Notes: generated by a model from the sequence alone, not told the origin. A stretch of DNA of 50,588 bases from Alphaproteobacteria bacterium (GCA_015233585.1 JADFXL010000002.1:1-50588); one strand, 5' to 3'. Counted from the stretch's first letter, positions 16,615-25,314 are shown. Translations and numbers: made by a program.

Positions 16615-18378
16615 ATGGCGAAGGCAAGTGCGGCGATGGAAGCGAAGGCAGCGGCAGCGGCCGGCGGCAACCGCATGGGCGACAAGCTGGTTGCGCTCGG
16701 CCTTATCACCACCGATCAGCTCGAAGTGGCGCTGCATGAGAAACGCCGTTCCAACAAGATGCTGGGCAATGTGCTGGTCGATCTGGGGTTCGTCGCCGAA
16801 GCCACGCTGACCGCCATTCTGGCGGAGCGCACCGGCAGCGAAAGCTTTGACCCGACCAGAGCGGTCATTGACCCCGCCATAGCGACCCGGTTGCCAAAGG
16901 AGGTGGCCGTGCGGCACAAGGTGCTGCTGATTGGCCTGGACCAGGGGACCGCTCATCTGGCCATGGCCGATCCCTATGACGTGCTGGCGCTGGATGTCGT
17001 GCGCCGCTATCTGCCCCCCGACACCGAAACGGTGCCGCTGGTGTGCCCGGAAAGCATTCTGTTCGATCTGGTCGATCGGGCCTATGGGGCGCAGCTTTCC
17101 ATCGACGGCATGTTGCGCGAGATCCAGACCGGGGAGTTCGACCCCACCAGTATCCAGAACGAACATGGCCGCTATCTGCACCCGGTGGTGCGTCTGATCA
17201 ACGCGCTGTTGCTGGATGCCGCCCGTCAGGGAGCATCGGACCTTCACTTCGAGCCGGAGGGCAACTTCATCCGTCTGCGGTATCGCATTGATGGCGTGAT
17301 GTTGCCGATCCGCGCTTTTCACGTTGATTACTGGGGGGCCATGTCGCAGCGCCTGAAGCTGATGTCCGGCATGAACATCGCCGAAACCCGAATGCCCCAG
17401 GATGGCCGCTTCACGCTGTTCGTCGCCAATCGCGAGGTGGATTTTCGCGTCAGCTCCATGCCGACCGTGTTCGGGGAAAACATCGTGCTGCGGGTTCTGG
17501 ATCACGTCAAGGCACTGCGGTCGCTCTCCGAGCTGGGGTTCAGCCCGCAGGCGCTCACGGCCATGGAACGCATGTTGCGTCGGCCGGAGGGCATCCTGGT
17601 TGTCACCGGCCCCACCGGCTCGGGCAAGACCACGACCCTGTACGCCATGCTGAACAAGATCAAGTCGGTGGAACTCAACATCAAGACCCTGGAGGATCCG
17701 GTCGAATACAAGCTGGGTCTGGTGCGTCAGACCCAGGTCCGCGAGGCCTCAGGCCTTACCTTCGCCGAGGGCATCCGGGCGATGCTGCGCCAGGATCCCG
17801 ATATCCTGTTCATCGGCGAGGTCCGCGATCCCGAGACGGCGCAAATGGCGCTGCGGGCCTCAATGACCGGGCACCAGGTGTTCTCCACCGTCCACACCAA
17901 CGACGCGGTGGGCGTGGTGGCCAGGCTCATAGATCTTGGAATGCCCATCGGCATGATGGCCGGCAACATCATCGGGTCAATGTCGCAACGGTTGACGCGC
18001 GTGCTGTGTGTTCATTGCAAGGAAATGGGACCGGCGACCGCCGAGGAATGCCAGCTTTTGGGCGTTGACCCCGCCCATCCTCCGGTCATCGGCCATGCGC
18101 GGCACGGCGGTTGTCCCGAATGCCGCCACACCGGCTACCGGGGCCGGGTCGCCATTGCCGAGGTCATCGAATTCACGCCCGAGATTGATGAACTGGTGGT
18201 CGCCGGGGCCACGCGCGGCGCCATTCTGGACATGGCGCGCCGGCAGGGGTTCATCAGCATTGTTGAGGATGGCATCGGAAAGGTGCTGGCGGGCGAGACC
18301 AGTGTGGCGGCGCTCTCCCGTGCGGTTCACCTGGTGGCGCGGAATACGCCCCCGAGTGGGGCACATCCCGCGAAATAA
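16615..18378 (+). CDS. pilB: Type IV pilus / type II secretion assembly ATPase (PilB/GspE)
   Basis: 587-aa hexameric motor ATPase powering pilin polymerisation at the inner membrane. The N-terminal GspE-type domain (GDKLVALGLITTDQL, GNVLVDLGFV) is followed by the N2 domain and the RecA-like core: Walker A GPTGSGKT at 332-339, Asp-box LEDPVEYK, Walker B ILFIGEVRDPETA, His-box STVHTNDA. A Cys4 zinc site (CVHCKE ... CPECRHTGYRGR) is typical of PilB/GspE and absent from PilT. The ATG at 16615 with GGGGA 6 nt upstream is preferred over 16588 and 16609. PilB and GspE cannot be told apart with certainty by sequence; the co-encoded PilT favours a pilus. Confidence 0.93.
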   Translation: MAKASAAMEAKAAAAAGGNRMGDKLVALGLITTDQLEVALHEKRRSNKMLGNVLVDLGFVAEATLTAILAERTGSESFDPTRAVIDPAIATRLPKEVAVRHKVLLIGLDQGTAHLAMADPYDVLALDVVRRYLPPDTETVPLVCPESILFDLVDRAYGAQLSIDGMLREIQTGEFDPTSIQNEHGRYLHPVVRLINALLLDAARQGASDLHFEPEGNFIRLRYRIDGVMLPIRAFHVDYWGAMSQRLKLMSGMNIAETRMPQDGRFTLFVANREVDFRVSSMPTVFGENIVLRVLDHVKALRSLSELGFSPQALTAMERMLRRPEGILVVTGPTGSGKTTTLYAMLNKIKSVELNIKTLEDPVEYKLGLVRQTQVREASGLTFAEGIRAMLRQDPDILFIGEVRDPETAQMALRASMTGHQVFSTVHTNDAVGVVARLIDLGMPIGMMAGNIIGSMSQRLTRVLCVHCKEMGPATAEECQLLGVDPAHPPVIGHARHGGCPECRHTGYRGRVAIAEVIEFTPEIDELVVAGATRGAILDMARRQGFISIVEDGIGKVLAGETSVAALSRAVHLVARNTPPSGAHPAK

Positions 18379-18396
18379 AGGAGAGGATAACGCAGA

Positions 18397-19608
18397 GTGC
18401 CACAGTATCTATACAGGGCCGTCAACGCCAATGGCCGGGTGGTGAAAGGGAGCGCCGCTGCCACCAGCGATATTGACCTTTATCAGCGCCTGCGCGACAT
18501 CGGCCTTGACCTCCTGTCGGCGAGGGAAGAGCGTCCGGCCTTTCAGTTTCTCACCCAGCTCCGGGGCGTACGAACCCGCGAGATGATCCAGCTCACCATC
18601 CATATGGCCGAGTTGAGCCGGGCCGGAGTTCCAGTCCTGGACGCCATCGCGGACGTGCGGGATTCGGTTGAATCTCCAAAACTGCGTACCGTGCTGGGGG
18701 AGATCCACCAGAAAGTAAGCGAGGGGACGATATTGTCAGCGGCGATCGGCGAGCATAAACGGATCTTTGACTTCGTGTTCGTGGTTCTGGTCAAGGCGGG
18801 CGAGCAGACGGGCGGCCTGACCGAATCCTTCGATCAGCTCACCCGGCATCTGAAATGGACCGATGTTTTGCACACGCGGATCAAAAAGGCGATCCGCTAT
18901 CCCCTTTTCAGCTTTCTGGCCACGCTCGGCGTCGTCTTCTTCATGATGTCGTATGTGGTTCCGCAACTGGTGAAATTTCTGCAATCCCAAAACATAGATC
19001 TACCCTATTATACAAGGGCGATGATCGCGACCTCGGAGTTCTTTGCGAATTACTGGTGGGCGGTGCTGGGCGTGGCCGTGGTCGGGGGCACGGCGGTGCC
19101 GATCCTGTACCGGCTGCACGAGGGGTTCGCCGAAGTCATCGACTATGCGATCCTCCGCACGCCGATGATCGGCAACATCGTCCGTAAAATTTCCCTGTCG
19201 CGCTTTTCGCATTTCTTTTCCGTCATGTTCAAAAGCGGCATTCCCCTGCTGGAGTGCCTTGAATCCTCGCAACAGGTGATCGGCAACCGGTCGCTTGGCG
19301 GTTCCCTGGCCCTGGTGCGCCAGACGGTACAGGCGGGAAGTCCCCTGTCGGAAGCCCTCAGTCACTCGGGCGAGTTTCCGCGTCTGGTGGTACGGATGGT
19401 CCGGGTTGGCGAGGGAACGGGCGACATCGGGGTCACGCTGCAACAGGTATCGGAGTTTTACGACCGCGATGTCGAAGACGCGGTAGACTCCCTGGTCCAG
19501 GCGTTGCAGCCGATCCTGACCGGCGTTGTCGGCCTGTTGATGGCATGGGTACTGTTGGCGACGATCGTGCCGATTTATGATAACCTCGCCAATCTTGGGG
19601 GAGGTTGA
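18397..19608 (+). CDS. pilC: Inner-membrane platform protein PilC/GspF
   Basis: 403 aa, standard length for PilC/GspF, the membrane platform on which the assembly ATPase acts. Two homologous GspF domains, each with LSRAGVPVLDAI-type (first) and FKSGIPLLECLE (second) motifs, and three transmembrane segments (FLATLGVVFFMMSYVVPQLV; YWWAVLGVAVVGGTAVPI; ILTGVVGLLMAWVLLATIVP). The opening YLYRAVNANGRVVKG is canonical. Start is GTG at 18397, after AAGGAGAGG. It follows pilB by 18 bp and is 3 bp ahead of the next gene, so this is one operon. Confidence 0.93.
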   Translation: MPQYLYRAVNANGRVVKGSAAATSDIDLYQRLRDIGLDLLSAREERPAFQFLTQLRGVRTREMIQLTIHMAELSRAGVPVLDAIADVRDSVESPKLRTVLGEIHQKVSEGTILSAAIGEHKRIFDFVFVVLVKAGEQTGGLTESFDQLTRHLKWTDVLHTRIKKAIRYPLFSFLATLGVVFFMMSYVVPQLVKFLQSQNIDLPYYTRAMIATSEFFANYWWAVLGVAVVGGTAVPILYRLHEGFAEVIDYAILRTPMIGNIVRKISLSRFSHFFSVMFKSGIPLLECLESSQQVIGNRSLGGSLALVRQTVQAGSPLSEALSHSGEFPRLVVRMVRVGEGTGDIGVTLQQVSEFYDRDVEDAVDSLVQALQPILTGVVGLLMAWVLLATIVPIYDNLANLGGG

Positions 19609-19611
19609 GCG

Positions 19612-21198
19612 ATGCGCAATGGTTTCGTCCTGCTGCTGGGTGACGAGGGGGCTCTGCTGGTGCGGATGCAGAGCGCCGCGTCCGTGTGGCAGGGGAAGTC
19701 CCCGTCCCCATCCAGCGTCGCAACCCAAGAGCTGTTGAAGGAACTGGCCGGCGCGCGCGGACTGCCGGTCCGGGTGTTGATCGACGTGCAGGACCAGTCC
19801 TACCGCCGGGAGACGATTCCCAGGGTAAACCGGTTCGACCGCGCGACGCTGATTCAGCTCCGGGCCAAGGCGTTGTATCCCGGCAATGCTCTGCGCGGCT
19901 TTATGGAATTGGGAGCCGTCAAGGGGCGTCGTGAGACCGAATATCTTTTTACCGGCCTGGATGCCGGGGGGGTGCTGGCCCAGTGGGAAGCGGCGCTGGC
20001 GCCCCATCACACGCGGTTTCGCACCGTCGCCCTGCTACCCATCGAGGGCATCCATCTCGTCGGCACCCTGGCAAAATCCATCGCCAGGGACAGGTCGAAG
20101 CGGAAGCCGCCTGCGGATCATCCGCCGCCGACCGGCCGCGAGTGGCAGTTGCTGGTCAGCCCGTCGGCCCTGGGCGGCTACCGTCAGATCGTGGTGCGCG
20201 ACGGCGAACTGACCTTTACGCGCATGACCACCGCCCGCTGGGGGGAAGACGATCCCGAGGCGGCCGCAGATACCATCGCCCGCGAGATCCGGGCCTCTCT
20301 CGGTTATCTGGGTCGTCTTGGCTTTATGCAAAACGACACCCTCAACCTGATCGTTCTGGGGTCGGCTCCGGTTGGCGCGGCCCTGGCCCGGCAAGAGTTG
20401 CCGTCACAGACGTTGACGACGCTGACGCCCTATGAAGCAGCCTACCGGCTGGGACTGGATTCCGCCATCGAACCGGGGGAACCCTTTGCCGATCTCCTGC
20501 ATGTGGAGGCCTTTGCCCGCAAGCCAGCGGCGCTGGTCAATCTCCGCAAATCGCGCACGACGTCCTTGGGAATTGAGAGTCCCAGCCGGCTGGCTTACCT
20601 GGCCTCCGTCGCCATGGGCGCCGCCGTGGTGGCGGCGATGGGCTATGGCGGCTATCTCGGTGTGAAGCTGATCAGCAAGCGGTCCCTCCCCGCCACCCAG
20701 GGAGCCACCCTGGCCAGCCAGGAAAAGCACCTTGCGGAAATTCGTGAGCAATTCACCAATAGCCCCGAACGCTACGAAGAGGTGGCAGGTACCGCGTGGA
20801 TCAGCGGCAAACAGGCGGAGCGGCAATATTCGCCGTTCCCGATCCTGGACCGGCTTGCCGGCGCGCTGGGCGAGGATGTCACACTCCTGAGCTTTGACTG
20901 GACCCAGAGAGGGCTTGCCGTCGATTCCGGGGCTCCACCAAAGCCCGCCGCCACGGCGCAGATCTTCGACACGATCACGGTAAGAGCCGAATTGCTGGGC
21001 ATGACAGGTAAAATCACCGAGTCGCAGCAGGCGGCAAAAGGGCTGCTGGCCCGGATTCAGGTGGCTTTCCCCGAATTCAACGTGACGGCGAGCAAAATGC
21101 CGCTCGAAAAAATTGCCTGCGAGGTCTTCGATGTCAATCGTCTTAAAAGCACGACAAATGCTCGGGCCGAGATGGAAATCTCGATGGCCAGGAAGTGA
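19612..21198 (+). CDS. PilM/PilN-type fusion (GspL-like) pilus assembly protein
   Basis: 528 aa. Residues about 1-320 resemble the actin-like cytoplasmic domain of PilM/GspL (GFVLLLGDEGALLVRM start; LLPIEGIHLVGTLA; LLVSPSALGGYRQIVVRDGELTFTRM; LGLDSAIEPGEP). One transmembrane helix follows at about 322-347 (LAYLASVAMGAAVVAAMGYGGY), then a periplasmic part beginning with a coiled coil (SQEKHLAEIREQF) and ending in a ferredoxin-like PilN/GspL domain. In most type IV pilus systems PilM and PilN are separate; GspL of type II secretion has this fused form. It recruits the assembly ATPase to the membrane. The assignment rests on topology and weak motif similarity. Confidence 0.72.
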   Translation: MRNGFVLLLGDEGALLVRMQSAASVWQGKSPSPSSVATQELLKELAGARGLPVRVLIDVQDQSYRRETIPRVNRFDRATLIQLRAKALYPGNALRGFMELGAVKGRRETEYLFTGLDAGGVLAQWEAALAPHHTRFRTVALLPIEGIHLVGTLAKSIARDRSKRKPPADHPPPTGREWQLLVSPSALGGYRQIVVRDGELTFTRMTTARWGEDDPEAAADTIAREIRASLGYLGRLGFMQNDTLNLIVLGSAPVGAALARQELPSQTLTTLTPYEAAYRLGLDSAIEPGEPFADLLHVEAFARKPAALVNLRKSRTTSLGIESPSRLAYLASVAMGAAVVAAMGYGGYLGVKLISKRSLPATQGATLASQEKHLAEIREQFTNSPERYEEVAGTAWISGKQAERQYSPFPILDRLAGALGEDVTLLSFDWTQRGLAVDSGAPPKPAATAQIFDTITVRAELLGMTGKITESQQAAKGLLARIQVAFPEFNVTASKMPLEKIACEVFDVNRLKSTTNARAEMEISMARK

Positions 21199-21907
21199 CG
21201 GGATCGACCGCGAACAACTGGCCCTCATGACACCCTTTTTTGCGGCCGTAGGGTTGACTCTGGTCGCTTTCGCCGGGTGGGAGTGGGCCATTCCGTCTCT
21301 GGACGAGGCGATAGCGGCTGTGGAAGCGAAATCCATGAGCATTCAGGTCAAGATCGACGAAACCGATAAGCAGATTGCCAATGTCAGCGGCAAGATCAAG
21401 TTCATTGCCGACAATCACGACCGCTATCAACAGATGCTGACCGGTGGCTACACCACGCAACAGGACCGCTTGCATAGCGGCAAGGCGATCCGGGAATTAG
21501 CCAAACAATTCCGGGTTTCGGCGCTCGATTTCAGCTTTGCGCCGGAAGTGCGGGAAAAGCTGCGGGACAATGCCCCATTCTCCCTCGCGCATACCCTGGT
21601 CGAGGTAACCGTTACCGGAGTGACCGACCTGGACGTGATCGCATTCGCCCAGGCCTTGCCAGCTGCATTTACCGGCTGGGCGCGCATCGAGGGCCTGTCT
21701 CTGATCAAATCCCATCCGGTGGAATTTGTTTCGATGACAGGCCCACCACGAAAAGACAGCAGCGACGCCCCCCAAACCAAAGAGGCAAGCGCGATTGTGG
21801 ACTTCCTGAAGCCTCCCCCATCCCTACAGCCGGGATTCGTCGACGGGAAAATCAAAATCGGCTGGTATGCGGTCGCACTCCCGGAAGCGAGGGGATGCAA
21901 GCCGTGA
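21131..21907 (+). CDS. PilO/GspM-like pilus assembly protein
   Basis: 258 aa with one N-terminal transmembrane helix (ALMTPFFAAVGLTLVAFAGW), a following coiled coil (AIAAVEAKSMSIQVKIDETDKQIANV) and a C-terminal domain with the alternating strand pattern of PilO/GspM (LVEVTVTGVTDLDVIAFAQAL, ARIEGLSL). It overlaps the previous gene by about 68 bp; the ATG at 21131 has GAGG upstream, and a start at 21113 is possible. PilO-type proteins pair with PilN in the alignment complex, which fits its position. Identification is by topology and context. Confidence 0.65.
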   Translation: MSIVLKARQMLGPRWKSRWPGSDGIDREQLALMTPFFAAVGLTLVAFAGWEWAIPSLDEAIAAVEAKSMSIQVKIDETDKQIANVSGKIKFIADNHDRYQQMLTGGYTTQQDRLHSGKAIRELAKQFRVSALDFSFAPEVREKLRDNAPFSLAHTLVEVTVTGVTDLDVIAFAQALPAAFTGWARIEGLSLIKSHPVEFVSMTGPPRKDSSDAPQTKEASAIVDFLKPPPSLQPGFVDGKIKIGWYAVALPEARGCKP

Positions 21908-22350
21908 GTCTGGTTTGGGTCATCCGGACCTGCGCTTGCCTCCTGGCCACCGGTTCCATCCCTGCGGCAATGGCCGCCGCCTTGGACGAGGGACCGCCAC
22001 GATCCTTGTTCCTGACCCCCGCCGAGCAGGGGACGGCGAATGCTTCCTATCAACACTATCATCGCGAACAACATTCCGAATTAAAGACCTTCCCGCCGGA
22101 TATGCGGATGGCTGGCCTCTCGGTGTATCCGGATGGCGACTGGAGCTTCTGGCTCAACGGCAAAATCGTAACGCCGCAGACCGTGCCTCCGTGGATCACG
22201 GTCAAGCGGGTTACCCGGCGCTATGTCGACCTGTACTGGAAAGGACCGAACGCCGGAAAAACAGCGTTCGTGCGATTGCGGCCAAATCAGACCTATCTCG
22301 GCAGTACCGGCATCGTTGTTGAGGGCCAGGTCGGAAACCAACTTCGATGA
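21895..22350 (+). CDS. Exported pilus-cluster protein, PilP/GspB-like
   Basis: 151 aa with a probable signal peptide (VWVIRTCACLLATGSIPAAMA). The mature domain has GLSVYPDGDWSFWLNGKIV, WITVKRVTRRYVDLYWKG and RLRPNQTYLG. The pattern of a small beta domain with a stated inner element and a ...V.L.W.G signature resembles the C-terminal domains of GspB and the HR domain of PilP/GspC. It overlaps the PilO-like gene by 13 bp and the ABC ATPase gene by 4 bp (ATGA), so it is part of the operon. It probably links the inner-membrane complex to the outer membrane; the family is not certain. Confidence 0.6.
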   Translation: MQAVSLVWVIRTCACLLATGSIPAAMAAALDEGPPRSLFLTPAEQGTANASYQHYHREQHSELKTFPPDMRMAGLSVYPDGDWSFWLNGKIVTPQTVPPWITVKRVTRRYVDLYWKGPNAGKTAFVRLRPNQTYLGSTGIVVEGQVGNQLR

Positions 22351-23078
22351 ACACCGGGGCCTGGCCGGTCGCGATCGAAAACCTGTCGGTCTGGTATGAC
22401 CGGCGCCGGGCGCTTGAGGAGGTGTCGGTGGCGGTGGCGCCGGGCGAAATTTTTGCCCTGGTCGGCCTGAATGGCGCTGGCAAGACAACGATAATCAAGG
22501 CGATGCTTGGGCTGATTGCCGCGACGGGGACGGTATCTCTGTGTGGTGTGGACCACCGCGACCCGGCTTCGCGCCGCGCGATTGTCTATCTCCCCGAGAA
22601 ATTCCAGCCATCCCCGTTGCTGAAGGGCTGGGAATTCCTGTCGCTGTCCCTGTCCTGTTTCAAGATGCCGCTGGATCGCGAGGCCGCACTATCGGTTGCA
22701 AATAATTTAGAATTCAATGTACAGGATCTGGGGCGGCGCATCGGTACGTACTCAAAGGGCATGATGCAGAAAGTCGGGCTGATGGCGGCCCTGCTCGTGC
22801 AAAGACCGCTGGTGATCCTGGACGAGCCAACCAGCGGCCTGGACCCACAGGCGCGACATCTCCTCAAGAACGCCTTGCGCGCCTATACGCAATCCGGCGG
22901 AACGGTGTTCTTCAGCTCCCACATTCTGGCGGATGTCGATGAAATTTGTCAGCGGATGGCGGTAATTCATGAGGGGCGGCTGCGGTTTTTGGGAACGCCG
23001 GAGGCTCTGAAGTCGGTTCATTCTGGTCAGACCCTGGAACGGGCGTTTCTGGCCGAGATTGGCAATGATGGAGAATGA
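22347..23078 (+). CDS. ABC transporter ATP-binding protein of pilus cluster
   Basis: 243-aa ABC ATPase: Walker A GLNGAGKTT near residue 40, Q-loop region VYLPEKFQPSPLL, signature YSKGMMQK, Walker B LVILDEPTSGLD, H-loop FFSSHILADVDE. The short, export-type form with DRR-type helical domain is typical of ABC-2 drug/polysaccharide exporters. The only permease gene nearby is the one at 13206, at the other end of the cluster, so they are likely partners. It overlaps its upstream neighbour by ATGA and ends immediately before pilT. PilH of Myxococcus is the closest functional analogy. Confidence 0.9.
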   Translation: MNTGAWPVAIENLSVWYDRRRALEEVSVAVAPGEIFALVGLNGAGKTTIIKAMLGLIAATGTVSLCGVDHRDPASRRAIVYLPEKFQPSPLLKGWEFLSLSLSCFKMPLDREAALSVANNLEFNVQDLGRRIGTYSKGMMQKVGLMAALLVQRPLVILDEPTSGLDPQARHLLKNALRAYTQSGGTVFFSSHILADVDEICQRMAVIHEGRLRFLGTPEALKSVHSGQTLERAFLAEIGNDGE

Positions 23079-23079
23079 C

Positions 23080-24144
23080 GTGCAGATTGCGGACTTATTG
23101 ACGATTGCGCTCCAGAACAAGGCGTCGGATCTGCATCTGACCTCCGATAGCCCTCCGATTCTGCGCCTGGATGGCTCGCTCAAGCCGATCGACATGGCGG
23201 TTCTGTCCTCGCTGGAAGCGCAGACCCTGATTGTATCGGTCATGACGGAGGCACAGCGAATCGAGTATGAGGCCGAGCGCGAGATCGACTTTGCGATCAG
23301 CTTTGGCGAAAAAGCCCGCTTCCGCGTCAACGCCTTCACCACCAACAAAGGGCCAGCCGCTGTTTTCCGAACCATTCCTACGGTAATTCCCACGCTGGCG
23401 GGCCTGAACGCGCCACGGATTTTCGAACGGTTGTCCGAATTGGAGAAGGGACTGGTTCTGGTGACCGGCCCGACCGGATCCGGCAAATCGACGACTCTGG
23501 CGGCGATGATCCACCATATCAATACGAAGTCCGATAAACATATCCTGACCATCGAAGACCCGATCGAATTCGTGCACCAATCCAGAACCAGCCTTGTCAA
23601 CCACCGCGAGGTCGGCAAACACACCAAATCCTTCGCCCGAGCGTTGAAAAGCGCCTTGCGGGAAGACCCGGATGTCATCCTGGTCGGAGAAATGCGGGAT
23701 CACGAGACCATCAGTCTGGCCCTGACCGCCGCCGAGACCGGCCACCTGGTGATGGGAACGCTGCATACCAGTTCGGCGGCAAAAACCATCGACCGCATCA
23801 TCGACGTATTCCCCACCGGTGACAAGGAAATGGTCCGGGCGATGCTGGCCGGATCGTTACAGGCGGTAATCGCCCAGGTGCTGTTGCCCCGCATCGGTGG
23901 TGGCCGGATCGCAGCTCACGAGGTTCTGATCGGCACTCCGGCCGTCCGCAATCTCATTCGCGACAACAAAGTGCCCCAGATTTATTCGATGATGCAGGTC
24001 GGCTCGCAATTCGGAATGCAGACCTTGGAAGAGGCCCTTGACGCCGTCGTGAACCAGGGACTGGTCGACCGCAAGCAGGCCCAGCGTTATCAGCCAACGC
24101 CCAGCAAGGAATCGGGGCCGGTCAGCAAGGGGGTTAGCTGGTGA
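23080..24144 (+). CDS. pilT: Type IV pilus retraction ATPase PilT
   Basis: 354 aa (to 358 with alternative starts). Retraction motor that depolymerises pili. PAS-like N-terminal domain (ASDLHLTSDSPPILRLDG), Walker A GPTGSGKST, Walker B VILVGEMRDHETI, His-box GTLHTSSA, and the PilT-specific AVRNLIRDNK followed by QFGMQTLEEAL. No Cys4 zinc site, as expected. The GTG at 23080 sits 6 nt after GGAG, just past the ABC ATPase stop, and gives the family-typical short N terminus; ATGs at 23065 and 23068 inside the preceding gene are possible. Its presence distinguishes this cluster from a pure type II secretion system. Confidence 0.94.
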   Translation: MQIADLLTIALQNKASDLHLTSDSPPILRLDGSLKPIDMAVLSSLEAQTLIVSVMTEAQRIEYEAEREIDFAISFGEKARFRVNAFTTNKGPAAVFRTIPTVIPTLAGLNAPRIFERLSELEKGLVLVTGPTGSGKSTTLAAMIHHINTKSDKHILTIEDPIEFVHQSRTSLVNHREVGKHTKSFARALKSALREDPDVILVGEMRDHETISLALTAAETGHLVMGTLHTSSAAKTIDRIIDVFPTGDKEMVRAMLAGSLQAVIAQVLLPRIGGGRIAAHEVLIGTPAVRNLIRDNKVPQIYSMMQVGSQFGMQTLEEALDAVVNQGLVDRKQAQRYQPTPSKESGPVSKGVSW

Positions 24145-24711
24145 TCAATCGACAAGGTGCTGGGATTTGATCTCGTACCAGGAACGGACGACCTTGAACA
24201 GATACTTGGATTGCCGGTTCGGATCGTCGGAATGGTAATGGGAGACAGCGCTACGCCACGTACCGTACTGGTGCAGCAATTGCCCCAGAAACGTGGCGGC
24301 GTAGTCGACATTGGCGGCCGGGTCAAAAGCCTGTTCAATGGTTTTGAATGCGGTGGGATGATGCTTGAGATTGACTTGCATACAACCAACGTCGATAGAC
24401 CGAACGTTGTTGTTAAGCAGGTATTTCACGACGGCGACAGCGGTTGCCTTGGTTTCAAACTGAAAGCCGTGGCCGTGAACGTTGATGGACCACGGCCACG
24501 CGACCTTGAGCTTCCTGACCGGCAACTTGCGGCCGCTCTCGGTTCGGGCGATGGAGGTCAGCATCAGGTGGGGATAATTCCGGGCACGCTCCTGCTTCAG
24601 GGTTTCCAATTCGCAGGCGAACGTTATTGAGCTTGCCGCTGAGGCGGGATGAATGACAAACAGGTGAGCCACGGCGGAAATACCAGCGGAAAACCTGATA
24701 AAATGCTTCAT
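24145..24711 (-). CDS. Exported lytic transglycosylase
   Basis: 188 aa with a signal peptide (cleavage near ASA-A at about residue 26). The SLT-type fold is clear: IARTESGR with the catalytic Glu, WPWSINVHGHGFQF, SIDVGCMQVNLKHH, FDPAANVDYAATFL and GTWRSAVSHYHS. It cleaves peptidoglycan and may open the wall locally for the pilus. It is convergent with pilT and the two stop codons abut exactly (24144/24145), with no room for a terminator between. It is not in the same transcription unit, but the position next to the pilus genes suggests linkage. Confidence 0.88.
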   Translation of the reverse strand: MKHFIRFSAGISAVAHLFVIHPASAASSITFACELETLKQERARNYPHLMLTSIARTESGRKLPVRKLKVAWPWSINVHGHGFQFETKATAVAVVKYLLNNNVRSIDVGCMQVNLKHHPTAFKTIEQAFDPAANVDYAATFLGQLLHQYGTWRSAVSHYHSDDPNRQSKYLFKVVRSWYEIKSQHLVD

Positions 24712-24818
24712 CCTGATCCCATCCGCGAGGTACGGTATTCTAAGGAGGGTAGCGAAATTGGTTTACGTTTGCAACGTCCCCTGTCCTCTGAAGGCTTGCA
24801 TACCGAAGCCCATCCTAA
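24712..24818. other. Upstream region of the transglycosylase gene
   Basis: About 107 bp between the transglycosylase start and the IS200-type element. It should hold the transglycosylase promoter on the minus strand. No clear boxes are assignable. Confidence 0.35.
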
Positions 24819-24827
24819 ACTAAACCA

Positions 24828-24848
24828 CTACCAGCTGGAAGCTGGTAG
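24828..24848. repeat. IS200-type subterminal hairpin, tnpA 3-prime side
   Basis: Perfect 8-bp stem CTACCAGC/GCTGGTAG with a TGGAA loop, just beyond the tnpA stop. Right-end recognition hairpin of the element. Confidence 0.8.
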
Positions 24849-24876
24849 GTTTGAGTCTAGGCTGGAAGCCGGGAAG

Positions 24877-25314
24877 TTACTCTAAAGAGATGTTGGTTTC
24901 GTTCTCCGAACGTTTGCCGTCAGTGTGACCATCGATATAGGCGAGGATGATGTCATCAGTAACGTTACCGCTGGTGGTACTGAAGAATCCACGCCCCCAG
25001 AAGTGACGACCCCAATAGCGTTTTCCGATGTGCGGAAACTCCAGTTGGATCTTTCGCGAAGAACGGCCCTTGGCGTTCTTAACGAATTCACTGACGGCAA
25101 TGTGTGGCGGAATTTCAGCAAAGATATGTACGTGATCCACCGAAAGCACGCCATTAACGATACGAATACCCATCTCGTCGGCTACCTGGGCGATGATCGT
25201 GCGCACCCGCAGCCGCAGATCGCCTTGCAAAACTGGGTACCGGTATTTCGTAATCCACACCAGATGATACCTGTGGTGGAAAACCGTATGTGAACCCTTG
25301 CTGTACTCTGTCAT
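24877..25314 (-). CDS. tnpA: IS200/IS605 transposase TnpA (Y1 HUH)
   Basis: 145 aa, the usual size. The HUH metal motif is DHVHIF; the catalytic tyrosine is in ILAYIDGH near the C terminus. Other family blocks: YHLVWITKYRYPVL near residue 20, KGRSSRKIQLEFP and KRYWGRHFWGRGFFSTTSGNVTDD. The enzyme cuts and joins single-stranded DNA at the element ends. The gene looks intact. Its first codons (ATG ACA GAG) lie within one arm of a 23-bp perfect inverted repeat, and no good ribosome binding site precedes the ATG, so translation is probably repressed by the stem. Confidence 0.95.
   Translation of the reverse strand: MTEYSKGSHTVFHHRYHLVWITKYRYPVLQGDLRLRVRTIIAQVADEMGIRIVNGVLSVDHVHIFAEIPPHIAVSEFVKNAKGRSSRKIQLEFPHIGKRYWGRHFWGRGFFSTTSGNVTDDIILAYIDGHTDGKRSENETNISLE

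Noticed and set aside
16513-17505. Minus-strand frame (330 codons) opposite pilB
   Set aside because: Antisense shadow of the PilB N-terminal half; His/Gln-rich with no motif.
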